DNA of 64,000 nt from Nodosilinea sp. E11 (GTDB lineage: Bacteria > Cyanobacteriota > Cyanobacteriia > Phormidesmidales > Phormidesmidaceae): assembly GCF_032813545.1 (NCBI RefSeq), contig NZ_CP136520.1, forward strand, positions 5,202,001 through 5,266,000, written 5' to 3'. The position numbers and the translations under genes were made by a program. The notes beneath the pieces were generated by a model. The model did not search any database. It saw only the letters and a program-made list of their open reading frames with translations, and was not told the DNA's origin. Every line of letters starts with the position of its first letter. The stretch's first letter is position 1. Shown piece after piece: positions 25,525-34,124 of this stretch.

Positions 25525-27207
25525 ATGACTGAGTCAGGGACTGTCTATATTGTGGGGGCTGGGCCGGGGCGGCTCGACTACCTAACCGTGCGGGGGCGCG
25601 ACCTGTTGCAGCGGGCAGAGTGCTTGGTGTACGACGCGTTGGTGGATGAGGGGTTGTTGGAGCTGCTGCGGTCGGAGTGCGATCGCATTGACGTAGGCAA
25701 ACGCGGTGGCCAGCCCAGCACCGCCCAGAGCGAGATCAACCAGCTGCTGGTCAAGCTTTCTCTAGAGGGTCGCTCGGTGGTGCGCCTCAAAAGCGGTGAC
25801 CCGTTTATCTTTGGCCGCACCGCCGCCGAGGTGCAGGCCCTCAACGAAGCAGGCTGCCCAGTGGAAGTGGTGCCCGGCATTTCTTCGGCCCTGGCTGCCC
25901 CCCTGCTAGCGGGCATTCCCCTCACCGACCCGGTGTGGAGCCACGGCTTTGGGGTGGTCACCGCCCACGACCCCGACCGGCTCGACTGGGATACCCTGGC
26001 CCGCCTGCAAACCCTGGTGGTGCTGATGGGCAGCCGCCATTTAGAAGACATTGTGCAGCGCCTGCGCGCCAACGGTTGCCGGGGCGATATGCCCGTGGCG
26101 ATTATTCGCTGGGGGGGGCATGCCCAGCAGCAGGTGTGGGAGGGTACGCTGCTGACCATTTGCCAGGTGACGCGGGGAGAGGCGCTGTCGCCCTGCGTGA
26201 TTGTGTTTGGCGAGGTGGTGCGGCTGCGGCGGTATTTGGGGGGCAAGAACGAAGAACAAAGAGCGAAGAAGGAGAATGTGGGCTTAGATTCGGGGATTCA
26301 AACGGCGAATTTATTGACCACAGATCAGACGGTGCATCGCTTCGCGGATGCACCCTACGCGCCCATCCACCCATCTACCCATCCACCCATCCACCCATCC
26401 ACCCATCCACCCATTCACCCCCTCTCCAACAAGACCATCCTGATCACCCGCGCCACAGAACAATCGAGCGCTTTCGCTGACCTGCTCACGGCCCAGGGGG
26501 CGACGGTGGTAGATTTGCCCGCGCTAGAACTACGTCCGCCGTCGAGCTGGGCGGGGCTGGATGGGGCGATCGCAGCGCTCCCCACCTTCTCCTGGCTGAT
26601 TTTGTCTTCTGCCAATGCCGTGAATTTTTTCTGCGATCGCCTGCTGGAACAGGGGCAAGATCTGCGATCGCTGGCGGGGCTCAAAATTGCTGTCGTGGGT
26701 CGCAAGACGGCGGCGGTGCTGCGCCAGCGGGGGCTGGTGCCCGACTTTGTGCCCCCTGACTTTGTGGCCGATTCTATGGTTGAGCATTTCCCCGAAACTG
26801 TGGCGGGGCAGCGGCTGCTGTTTCCTCGGGTTGAGAGCGGTGGGCGTGAGGTGCTGGTGCAAGAGTTTACCGCCGCCGGGGCTGAGGTGGTAGAGGTGGC
26901 GGCCTACGAGTCGGGCTGCCCAGCTGCGCCTGCGCCGGAGGCCCTGAGGGCGCTAGAACAGCACCAGGTCGATGTGATCACCTTCGCCAGTTCTAAAACC
27001 GTGGTGCATACGGCCCAGTTACTAGAACAGGGGCTTGGCGACGATTGGCGTGAGCGGCTCAAAGGAGTGGCGATCGCCTCTATTGGCCCTAAGACCTCGG
27101 ATAGCTGCCGGGAGATGGTAGGCCGAGTCGACATTGAACCAGCGGAATACACCCTAGATGGGCTAACGGAGGCGATCGCGTCATGGGCCAGCGGATCATT
27201 GGGCTAA
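25525..27207 (+). CDS. CobA-HemD fusion: uroporphyrinogen-III methyltransferase and synthase
   Basis: Residues 1-240 are a SUMT/CobA domain (VYIVGAGPGRLDYLTVRG, VVRLKSGDPFIFGR, VEVVPGISSA), which methylates uroporphyrinogen III at C2 and C7. Residues 304-555 are a HemD domain (ILITRATEQSSAFADLL, RVESGGREVL, FASSKTV), which closes hydroxymethylbilane to uroporphyrinogen III. The linker (241-303) is low complexity and partly encoded by seven 8-bp repeats at 26363-26418. A second CobA gene lies at 57667. The end overlaps coaE by 25 bp, so the two are co-transcribed. Confidence 0.93.
   Translation: MTESGTVYIVGAGPGRLDYLTVRGRDLLQRAECLVYDALVDEGLLELLRSECDRIDVGKRGGQPSTAQSEINQLLVKLSLEGRSVVRLKSGDPFIFGRTAAEVQALNEAGCPVEVVPGISSALAAPLLAGIPLTDPVWSHGFGVVTAHDPDRLDWDTLARLQTLVVLMGSRHLEDIVQRLRANGCRGDMPVAIIRWGGHAQQQVWEGTLLTICQVTRGEALSPCVIVFGEVVRLRRYLGGKNEEQRAKKENVGLDSGIQTANLLTTDQTVHRFADAPYAPIHPSTHPPIHPSTHPPIHPLSNKTILITRATEQSSAFADLLTAQGATVVDLPALELRPPSSWAGLDGAIAALPTFSWLILSSANAVNFFCDRLLEQGQDLRSLAGLKIAVVGRKTAAVLRQRGLVPDFVPPDFVADSMVEHFPETVAGQRLLFPRVESGGREVLVQEFTAAGAEVVEVAAYESGCPAAPAPEALRALEQHQVDVITFASSKTVVHTAQLLEQGLGDDWRERLKGVAIASIGPKTSDSCREMVGRVDIEPAEYTLDGLTEAIASWASGSLG
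26363..26418 (+). repeat. Seven tandem copies of an 8-bp unit inside the cobA-hemD gene
   Basis: CCATCCAC is repeated seven times (variants CCATCTAC in unit 2 and CCATTCAC in unit 7). It encodes HPSTHPPI-type residues in the interdomain linker. As 8 is not a multiple of 3, gain or loss of one unit would shift HemD out of frame. Confidence 0.93.
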
Positions 27208-27776
27208 CGGGGGGGATTGCCACGGGCAAGTCAACCGTGGCGAATTATCTGGCACAGGCGCACCAGATCCCGGTGCTCGATGCCGATATCTATGCCCGCC
27301 AGGCGGTAGAGCCGGGTTCTCCGGCCCTGGCGGCGATCGCGGCCCGCTATGGCAGCGCGATGGTGCAAGGCGACGGCACCCTTGACCGCCAAGAACTGGG
27401 GGAACTTGTCTTTAACCAGCCCGCCGAAAGGCGCTGGCTAGAGCAGCAGATTCACCCCGTGGTGCGCGAGTCTTTTCGGCAGGCTATGGCTGAGCTGGCC
27501 GAGGCGGCGATCGTCGTGCAGGTGATTCCCTTGCTGTTTGAGGCCAACCTGACCGACCAGGTGAGCGAAATTTGGGTGATTACCTGCCCCCTAGAGCACC
27601 AGCGTCAGCGGCTGATGGCGCGCAATGGCCTGAGCCTAGAGCAGGCCAACGCCCGCATTCAGAGCCAGATGCCTCTGGCCGAAAAGGTGCAGCGGGCCGA
27701 CGTGGCGATCGAGAATTCTGCCGATGTTGCTACCCTATTTCGCCAGGTCGATCAGGCGTTGCAGCAGCCCCTCTAG
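27183..27776 (+). CDS. coaE: Dephospho-CoA kinase
   Basis: This P-loop kinase phosphorylates dephospho-CoA in the last step of coenzyme A synthesis. The 197-residue protein has Walker A GGIATGKST, the DADIYAR Asp, LD-containing GDGTLDRQELGELVF, IHPVVR and VIPLLFE, all typical of CoaE. It begins inside the end of the cobA-hemD gene (25-bp overlap) and its 3' end overlaps the convergent methylase-like gene by 42 bp. Confidence 0.96.
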   Translation: MGQRIIGLTGGIATGKSTVANYLAQAHQIPVLDADIYARQAVEPGSPALAAIAARYGSAMVQGDGTLDRQELGELVFNQPAERRWLEQQIHPVVRESFRQAMAELAEAAIVVQVIPLLFEANLTDQVSEIWVITCPLEHQRQRLMARNGLSLEQANARIQSQMPLAEKVQRADVAIENSADVATLFRQVDQALQQPL

Positions 27777-29813
27777 AGCCAGCGAATCTAGAGCACAGTC
27801 GGGTTTGGTGTAGGCGGTGTAGGGGCTGCCCTGGGTTGGCCCCTGGTGGTGAAGCCACAGGGCGCAGAGGGTGGTGCGGGCAGGGGCATCGGGCCACAAC
27901 CCTCGGTGATTGGACAGATCGAGCACGGTGGTCAGATTGGTGTGTCGTTGCAGCCAGTGGCGCAGGGGGGCGCTGTTGGCTTGGGCCCAGAAGGGGTCGA
28001 GCACCACTGCACAGCGACCGCCGGGCCGCAACAACTGAAGGCTGCGCTCAAGCATGAGGCGCGACCAGTAGAGGCGGCTCTGGCTTACCCCCTCCGCCCC
28101 CTGGCTGCTATGAGGGTAAGACTCACAGCGGCGGGCGTACTGACTGAGCCAGGCAAACTGACCCCGATACTCGGCCCAGGCCTGGGCGAGATCGGGGTCG
28201 ATGGTGAGCACCGATTGGCGGTTGTGCAAAAAGGTGGAAGGGGCAACGTTTTTTTGCTCAAACAGGGCGGCGTATTGCTCGACAAACCCGGCCTGGGTCG
28301 CCTCTACCACCCCGCGTGGCAGGTGGCTGAGCACAATATCAAAACCGCCGCGATCGCACAGCAGCTGGTGAAAGTAAAACCCCCAGTGGAAGGGGTGGGC
28401 GGCATCGACATCGGCGGGGCTAAGGGGTCGGGTGGGGCGATCGCCGGTTGGGTCGGGCACTCGCAGGCCGAGCTGCTGGCTACCCTCACTCCACAGCAGG
28501 TGGGTGAGCTTGCTCTGGGCAACGGCATTGAGCTCGTCGAGGCGATCGCGCAAAAAGTCGGCTTGGGCATAGGTGGGCACGCTGCCCACCTCGGCTAGCA
28601 GCTGGGTTTGGCTGCGGTAGTGCTCTAGCCGCACCAGCCGCTCGGCCAGCACCGATTGATAGCTGTCGGCCAGCAACGGCTGAAGCAGATTGCCCTGGAG
28701 CGAGGCCTCTGGCTCGGCGGCTTTGGCCTTAGCGCCCCGCTTGGGCGGCACCTGGTCAAAGCGTTCGTCATCGACCCGTACCAGGCCCACCAGGGCATTG
28801 CCCTGAACCACCGTCAGGGTGAGGTCGGGCAGGGTAGCCAGATCGACCGACCGACTAATGTGCTGCACCCCCGCCAGCCACAGCCACAGCCGAGCTAGCT
28901 CCACCGCCGGGGGCCAGAGGTCAAGGCCGTAGAGGGCATGGGTGGCAAAGTGTTGATAAAGACCCAGCGTAGACCCATTGGGGGCTGGCCTGGCCCAGGC
29001 CGGAATAGGGCTGCTAGCGTCGCGGGTGGCGATCGCCCGCAACCGCAAGGCTAACTCCATCAGCTGATGCAGCGCCGCCACCAAAAAGCGCCCCGATCCA
29101 CAGGCGGGATCGAGCAGGGTGAGTTGCCCCAGCTCGGTTAACAGCGCTCCGGCCTCGGCGGGGGAGAGGGCTTGCAGCAGCCGATCGGTAGACCGAGGAC
29201 GATGCCCCGTGAGCGTCTCGGCCCGGTCGAGCAAGGTGGCGTGGAGGGTGCGATCGCAGAGTGCCTCCAGCAGGGGGGCTGGCGTGGCCACCGCGACCCC
29301 ATCGTGGGCATTGACCATCTGCTCCAGCAGCACCCCCAGGCCCGCATCTAGCCCCCCTGGCGATGCCGCCAGGTCAGCCAGCCAGTTAAGCGCCGGTTCG
29401 AAGGCGGCATCGGGTAACGGCACATGGCCCCAACGCTGGTCTAGGGCCGTGAACCGAAACGGCCCTGTAGGTACAAAGGGCAGCGGCCCAAATCGCTGGT
29501 TTAGCGCCGGAGGGCGCTCTTCGTAGGGCAGGGTAAAGCCTTGCTGACACAGAGGTTGCAGCACCTGGGCAAAAAAACCGTCTAGCTCGCGCTGCTGGCT
29601 TTGACCAAACTGGTTGTGCAGATACCACTCATCGCCTCCCAGGTAGCCCCGCTGTTGTAGCGCTACCACGGCAATCAGACGGGTAAGCAGCACCATCGCA
29701 TAGTGCTGCCGCTGGCCACCGGGCAACGGCTCCAGCGCATCAATCAGCTTTTGCCAGCTCTGGTGCAAGCCTGCCACTAAGGCTGGGGTAGGAGTCTGTG
29801 CCGTCAGGCCCAT
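27735..29813 (-). CDS. Eco57I/Type IIG-like adenine methylase homologue with degenerate catalytic motif
   Basis: The 692-residue protein has the SAM-binding motif LLDPACGSGRFL (residues 233-244) and the typical later LQLLRPGGRCAVVLDPF. The catalytic motif IV, expected as NPPY/W/F after FDIVL, reads SHLPRG at residues 496-501. The residues that position the target adenine are thus missing, and the protein may be a non-catalytic DNA- or SAM-binding relative. No endonuclease, specificity or other restriction gene is adjacent. The 3' end overlaps coaE by 42 bp. A phage-exclusion role by analogy to PglX is possible but unsupported. Confidence 0.85.
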   Translation of the reverse strand: MGLTAQTPTPALVAGLHQSWQKLIDALEPLPGGQRQHYAMVLLTRLIAVVALQQRGYLGGDEWYLHNQFGQSQQRELDGFFAQVLQPLCQQGFTLPYEERPPALNQRFGPLPFVPTGPFRFTALDQRWGHVPLPDAAFEPALNWLADLAASPGGLDAGLGVLLEQMVNAHDGVAVATPAPLLEALCDRTLHATLLDRAETLTGHRPRSTDRLLQALSPAEAGALLTELGQLTLLDPACGSGRFLVAALHQLMELALRLRAIATRDASSPIPAWARPAPNGSTLGLYQHFATHALYGLDLWPPAVELARLWLWLAGVQHISRSVDLATLPDLTLTVVQGNALVGLVRVDDERFDQVPPKRGAKAKAAEPEASLQGNLLQPLLADSYQSVLAERLVRLEHYRSQTQLLAEVGSVPTYAQADFLRDRLDELNAVAQSKLTHLLWSEGSQQLGLRVPDPTGDRPTRPLSPADVDAAHPFHWGFYFHQLLCDRGGFDIVLSHLPRGVVEATQAGFVEQYAALFEQKNVAPSTFLHNRQSVLTIDPDLAQAWAEYRGQFAWLSQYARRCESYPHSSQGAEGVSQSRLYWSRLMLERSLQLLRPGGRCAVVLDPFWAQANSAPLRHWLQRHTNLTTVLDLSNHRGLWPDAPARTTLCALWLHHQGPTQGSPYTAYTKPDCALDSLALEGLLQRLIDLAK

Positions 29814-29818
29814 AGCAC

Positions 29819-30268
29819 CTAGGCCGGGGGTGACTGCTTGGCCGCTGTGGCGTAGTCGCGAAAGCGGTTGAGGTCATCTTGCAGGGTGGCTTCGACTAAG
29901 CGGCCCAGAAACAGCCCATCCATCCATTTGATGACGGCAGGTACCGAATAGGACACAGTGAGCTTAACGGTAGACTGGCCGTCTTTGCCGTAAAAGCGAA
30001 TTGCGCCTCGGTTGGGCAGACCATCGATCGCTTCCCATTGAATAATTTGGTGGGTGACCAGATTGGTGATCTTAGAGCGCCAGGTAAACTCTAGCCCCCG
30101 CGAGGCCAGCTTCCATTCTGAAATTTCAGGGTCAGCGTCAGAAATTTTCACCGAGTCGATCCACTTCATCCAGCGGGGCATTTGCTCCAGGTCAGACCAG
30201 AGATCCCAGGAGGTTTCCACCGGCACATCGACATCGACTAAAACACTGTGATCGAGCCATTCACCCAT
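29819..30268 (-). CDS. SRPBCC (START-like) family protein
   Basis: The 149-residue protein starts SVLVDVDVPVETSWDLWSDLEQMPRWM, the opening of cyclase/dehydrase-like SRPBCC domains, and ends with the long helix lining the hydrophobic pocket (residues 115-140). These proteins bind lipids or other hydrophobic ligands; the ligand is unknown. It lies 5 bp upstream of the methylase-like gene on the same strand, so the two are likely co-transcribed. The start uses ATG at 30268. Confidence 0.88.
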   Translation of the reverse strand: MGEWLDHSVLVDVDVPVETSWDLWSDLEQMPRWMKWIDSVKISDADPEISEWKLASRGLEFTWRSKITNLVTHQIIQWEAIDGLPNRGAIRFYGKDGQSTVKLTVSYSVPAVIKWMDGLFLGRLVEATLQDDLNRFRDYATAAKQSPPA

Positions 30269-30452
30269 ACTTTACCCCTGCCGTTAATAACGCTGTGCCG
30301 ATGGCCAATTCGCAACCCAGACCGCCTCAATTGGGCATAGGTTCAAGCCGCGCCACCGCCCCTATTCAGCACCCACTCTATACTACTTGCATTTCCCAGG
30401 CCACAGATGGCGCGGCCCGAGGCCGAAAAATCCACCCATCCCCGTCACCCGG

Positions 30453-31412
30453 TCACCCCCTCTTCCGCGCCACCAGCGTCCGATGCCGAGGGTCACTCGG
30501 TACTATTACCAGTGACTCAAATCCGGCAGCCTGCAGCGCCGCCTCCAGATCAAAGGTGTAGTAGTCGTCGCTCCAGGGTTCGGTACTTTTCATCAGCGTA
30601 AACAGCACTGGCGGCAGCGCTTGAATCACGGGCGACTGGGGGTTGTTATCGACGATCGCCAGGGCACCGCCGGGCCTTAGCACACGTAGGGCTTCGGCAA
30701 AAATCGCTTGGGTAGCGGCACGGGGTAGTTCGTGGGTGACAAACTGCATGGTCACCACATCAAAGGAGGCATCGGCAAAGCCGGTAGACTCTGCTGCCCC
30801 ATGCACCCACTGGGCGATCTCACCGTTGGGGTCTTGGGCCTGGGCCACGGCCAGCATGTAGGGTGACAGGTCTAGGCCCACGGTGCGCACCGGCTGCTCT
30901 GGATCAGTAGTTTGGGCGTAGTGGCGGTGGACGCTGAGGGTGGAAATGCCCACCGAACAGCCGATATCGAGAATGTCAGTCACCTGGGCGGGGCCGTGCT
31001 GGTCGAGCACCGCCAGAAAGCTCTGTCGTAGGCGGTCTTGGGCGGCCTGCCAGGACATGTCTTCCTGGGGCCAAATGCGCAGGGCCATGGCGTAGGTAGC
31101 GGGGGCCGCCTCAAAGGCGGCCTGCCAACACAAATTGCCCTCGCTGTAGGCGTGAAAAGGCACCTGGTAATAGTCGGGATAGACCACCGCTGGGTTAGTC
31201 AGCGCCTCTAGCCGCTGACGCATCTCGGGCGTATCTAAATCGATGCAGGTCTGCCGCCAGGGAACACCGTTTTTTTCGGCGGTTTTGATCATCACCTGGC
31301 GGGCCTGGCGCTTCATCAGTGCATAGAGGGCCGGGGTTTGAATGGCACGGTTGACGAGTTTGGAGAGCAGATCGTCGCCCGCCCAGTCAGGCTTGAGTTT
31401 GGTCGTGGTCAT
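30453..31412 (-). CDS. SAM-dependent class I methyltransferase
   Basis: The open frame reaches 31529, but ATG 31412 (MTTTKLKPDWAGDDLLSK) is preferred because the upstream part is of non-coding character. The 319-residue protein has motif I VTDILDIGCSVGISTL, the acidic loop end VGLDLSPYML, and ASFDVVTMQFVTHELP with LRVLRPGGALAIVD. About 130 helical residues precede the methyltransferase core, as in many cyanobacterial paralogues. The substrate is unknown. Confidence 0.9.
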   Translation of the reverse strand: MTTTKLKPDWAGDDLLSKLVNRAIQTPALYALMKRQARQVMIKTAEKNGVPWRQTCIDLDTPEMRQRLEALTNPAVVYPDYYQVPFHAYSEGNLCWQAAFEAAPATYAMALRIWPQEDMSWQAAQDRLRQSFLAVLDQHGPAQVTDILDIGCSVGISTLSVHRHYAQTTDPEQPVRTVGLDLSPYMLAVAQAQDPNGEIAQWVHGAAESTGFADASFDVVTMQFVTHELPRAATQAIFAEALRVLRPGGALAIVDNNPQSPVIQALPPVLFTLMKSTEPWSDDYYTFDLEAALQAAGFESLVIVPSDPRHRTLVARKRG

Positions 31413-31500
31413 AGTTGCGGAGGTGCGGTGTCGTTGCCTACTGTAACGGATTGGTGGTGTGCCGTGGTAGAGGCCCGCCCCGCTGCTGCCCCAGGGATGA

Positions 31501-32166
31501 CTACCGTTGCCCCAGGGGCGAGCGATCATAGTGGTGGAGCAAGTCGGCAGGGTGGTCGTAGATGGCGATCGCCCCAGTTAATTCCTCATCGCTGAAGCCG
31601 CCGCAGCGCACCGCGATCACCTCTACTCCGGCTTGGGTGGCGGCTTCGATATCGTAGGGGGTGTCGGCGATCATCACCATGCGATCGGGGGCCATTTGCG
31701 CCTTTTTTACGGCAGCTTCGACAATGTCGGGGGCAGGTTTAGAATTGTCGGCATCGCTGGAGGTAGTAGCTTCGTGCAGCAGATCGTCCACCTCAGCGAT
31801 TTTGAGCATGACCTCTAATTCTTCAGGGCTGGCGGAGGTCGCAATCACGACATGCAGGCCCGCTTCCAGCATTTTCTGCACCAATGCCCGCGCGCCTTTG
31901 GCCGATTTGATCTGATGCACATACTCATTCAGCACCAAGTCTTTGCGATCGCTGGCAATCGTCTTACCGGGTTCTTCTGCCTCACTGAGTTCGGGAATCA
32001 GCTTTGGCATCAGTTGGTCGCCACCCATCCCCATCATCGGTCGCACCTGGTCAAAATCTACCTCATAGCCGTGGTTGGCAAAAGACTCAACCCAGGACTC
32101 GGCGTGGGCATCGTTGCTCAAAACCAGGGTGCCGTCAATGTCTAAAATAATGCCGTCGAGAGCCAT
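31501..32166 (-). CDS. HAD-family phosphatase (beta-phosphoglucomutase/phosphoglycolate phosphatase-like)
   Basis: The frame extends to 32385, but the family start is the ATG at 32166 (MALDGIILDIDGTLV). The 221-residue protein carries all four HAD motifs: nucleophile Asp9 and Asp11 in DIDGT, Ser in VIATSAS, Lys in NSKPAPDI and the acidic pair in MIADTPYDIEAA. A helical cap lies between motifs I and II. HAD subfamily IA members dephosphorylate sugar phosphates or phosphoglycolate; the substrate is open. It is followed downstream by the methyltransferase gene after 88 bp. Confidence 0.92.
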   Translation of the reverse strand: MALDGIILDIDGTLVLSNDAHAESWVESFANHGYEVDFDQVRPMMGMGGDQLMPKLIPELSEAEEPGKTIASDRKDLVLNEYVHQIKSAKGARALVQKMLEAGLHVVIATSASPEELEVMLKIAEVDDLLHEATTSSDADNSKPAPDIVEAAVKKAQMAPDRMVMIADTPYDIEAATQAGVEVIAVRCGGFSDEELTGAIAIYDHPADLLHHYDRSPLGQR

Positions 32167-32290
32167 GATGGTGCCTGCCACGCTGAAGGTCTCCCCATCT
32201 TGGCAGCAACGCTGCAAGTCGGCATCTGCCGATAGGCGCGTGTGCGGTGTCAAGCCCCAGCTTCTTTGGGCTATCTGAGCCTGCAAGCCG

Positions 32291-34039
32291 CTAGCGCAGA
32301 GCCGATTCGAGCTGGTGCTGCTCCCACAAATTGCGGTAGAGGCCAGGCTGCTGCACCAGGTCATCGTGGCGGCCCTGCTGCACAATGCGGCCTTTATCCA
32401 TTACAAAGATGCGATCGGCGGTGGCGGCAGCCGACATTTGGTGGGAGATAAACAGCACGGTTTTTTGCTGGGTGCCCTCCGAGAGGGCATTGAGAATGGC
32501 GGTGGCGGTGCGGTTGTCGACGCTGGAGAGGGCGTCGTCGAGCACGAGAATGGGAGCGTCAATCACCAGGGCGCGGGCCAGGGCGGTGCGCTGCCGCTGC
32601 CCACCCGAGAGGGTAATGCCCCGCTCACCCACAATGGTGTCGTAGTGCTGGGGAAAGTTAGCAATTTCCTCATCCATTTGGGCCTGTTTGGCGGCGTGCT
32701 GCACCTCCATAAACTCCATCGTCGGCTCGCCGTAGCGGATGTTGTTGTTGATGCTGGTGCTGAAGAGAAAGCTGTCTTGGGGCACGTAGGCGATCGCCCG
32801 TCTGAGATCGGCCAGGGGTAGCTCGGTGATGTCGTAGCCATCGAGAAACAGCTGGCCGGGGCCAACATCGAGCAGGCGGGGCAGGGCGTTGGCCAGCGTC
32901 GATTTGCCCGAACCAATCGGGCCGACGATCGCAATCTGTTCGCCCGGCATAATCTTAAAGCTCACCTGATCTAGCGCTGGCACCTTGCTGTCGGGGTAAG
33001 CGTAGTTGAGTTGGCGGGCCTCTAGGTTACCCCTCACCTCCTCCAGCGGCAGAGAAACAGCGGTGGTAGCGGTCTTGACCATGGGTTGGGCATCGAGAAT
33101 TTCTTCGACCCGATTGATGCTCACCTCCCCCCGCTGGTAGGCGGTGATCGTAAAGCCCAGCAGCGCCGTGGGAAACACCAGCCGCTCAACGTAGAGCAGC
33201 AGCGCGACAAAATCGCCCACCGTCAGCAGGCCCTCGGCGATCGCCCCGGCCCCAGCGGCCAAAATCACCAGCAGGCTAATGCTGGCCAACCCCCCCAGCA
33301 GCGGAAACAGCGTGTTGCGGGTGCGGGCCAGGCTGAGGTTGGCCTCGAGCAGATTGGTATTGAGGCGGTTAAAGGCGCGGCGCTCGTTGGCCTCCTGGGC
33401 GTAGATTTTGATCAGCGCAATGCCGCTCATGTCTTCTTGAATCAGGTCGCTGAGGTCAGAAATGCGCTCTTGCACATTGAGCTGCTGGTTGCGCAGCCGG
33501 TGGCTAAAGCTCTGCACCAGTACCAGCATCAGCGGGTAGACAATCAGCGAAATCAGCGTCAGCCGCACATTGATCGAGAGCATGACCGGCACCGTCAGCG
33601 CGTAGGCAAACAGGGTATTGGCCAAGCTGAGAATGGCAAACCCCAGCAGCCGACGAATGTTGTCGACATCGCTGGTGGCGCGGCTGATCAATTCTCCGGC
33701 AGTGTTGCGGCCAAAGTAGGCGGGCTCCATGCGCAGCAGGTGCTGAAAAATGCGCTGCTTGAGGTCAAACTCGACCTGGCGACCTACCCCAAACAGCGTG
33801 ATCCGCGACACCATGCGAATCACCCACATGACTGAGGCCAAGACCAGCACGATCAGCGCGTAGTACATCACCCGGTTGAAGCTAAAGGTGACCTGCAACT
33901 CGTCAATGCCGTTGCGAATCAGCAGCGGTATGCCCACACCGAGCAGGTTGACAATCAAAAGGGCAACAACCCCCAGGGCAACGTTTCGCCGGTGGGGGTT
34001 GAGGTAGGTGCCGAGTTTTTTTAGCTGCGATCGCGCCAT
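32291..34039 (-). CDS. ABC exporter, ATP-binding/permease half-transporter (MsbA/MdlB-like)
   Basis: Six membrane segments in residues 1-320 are joined to a nucleotide-binding domain with Walker A VGPIGSGKST, signature LSGGQRQR, Walker B ILVLDDALSS and a histidine switch in LFISHQ. At 582 residues it is a standard half-size exporter that works as a dimer. Substrate candidates are lipids or drugs. It lies 124 bp upstream of the HAD gene on the same strand. Confidence 0.95.
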   Translation of the reverse strand: MARSQLKKLGTYLNPHRRNVALGVVALLIVNLLGVGIPLLIRNGIDELQVTFSFNRVMYYALIVLVLASVMWVIRMVSRITLFGVGRQVEFDLKQRIFQHLLRMEPAYFGRNTAGELISRATSDVDNIRRLLGFAILSLANTLFAYALTVPVMLSINVRLTLISLIVYPLMLVLVQSFSHRLRNQQLNVQERISDLSDLIQEDMSGIALIKIYAQEANERRAFNRLNTNLLEANLSLARTRNTLFPLLGGLASISLLVILAAGAGAIAEGLLTVGDFVALLLYVERLVFPTALLGFTITAYQRGEVSINRVEEILDAQPMVKTATTAVSLPLEEVRGNLEARQLNYAYPDSKVPALDQVSFKIMPGEQIAIVGPIGSGKSTLANALPRLLDVGPGQLFLDGYDITELPLADLRRAIAYVPQDSFLFSTSINNNIRYGEPTMEFMEVQHAAKQAQMDEEIANFPQHYDTIVGERGITLSGGQRQRTALARALVIDAPILVLDDALSSVDNRTATAILNALSEGTQQKTVLFISHQMSAAATADRIFVMDKGRIVQQGRHDDLVQQPGLYRNLWEQHQLESALR

Positions 34040-34124
34040 AACATTTGTCTTGATTGCCCCCTTATCCTAGACGAATTTGGGGGGCGTACAGGGTGGCCCG
34101 TGGCCCACCCCAACCAGACTAGCG

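Noticed and set aside
26363-26418. CRISPR-like array
   Set aside because: Units are 8 bp without spacers; it is a microsatellite in a coding region. No CRISPR array was seen in the window.
27846-28598. 250-codon plus-strand frame
   Set aside because: Antisense to the methylase-like gene, no family pattern; a GC-driven shadow.
33086-33835. 249-codon plus-strand frame
   Set aside because: Antisense to the ABC exporter; His/Gln-rich composition typical of a shadow frame.
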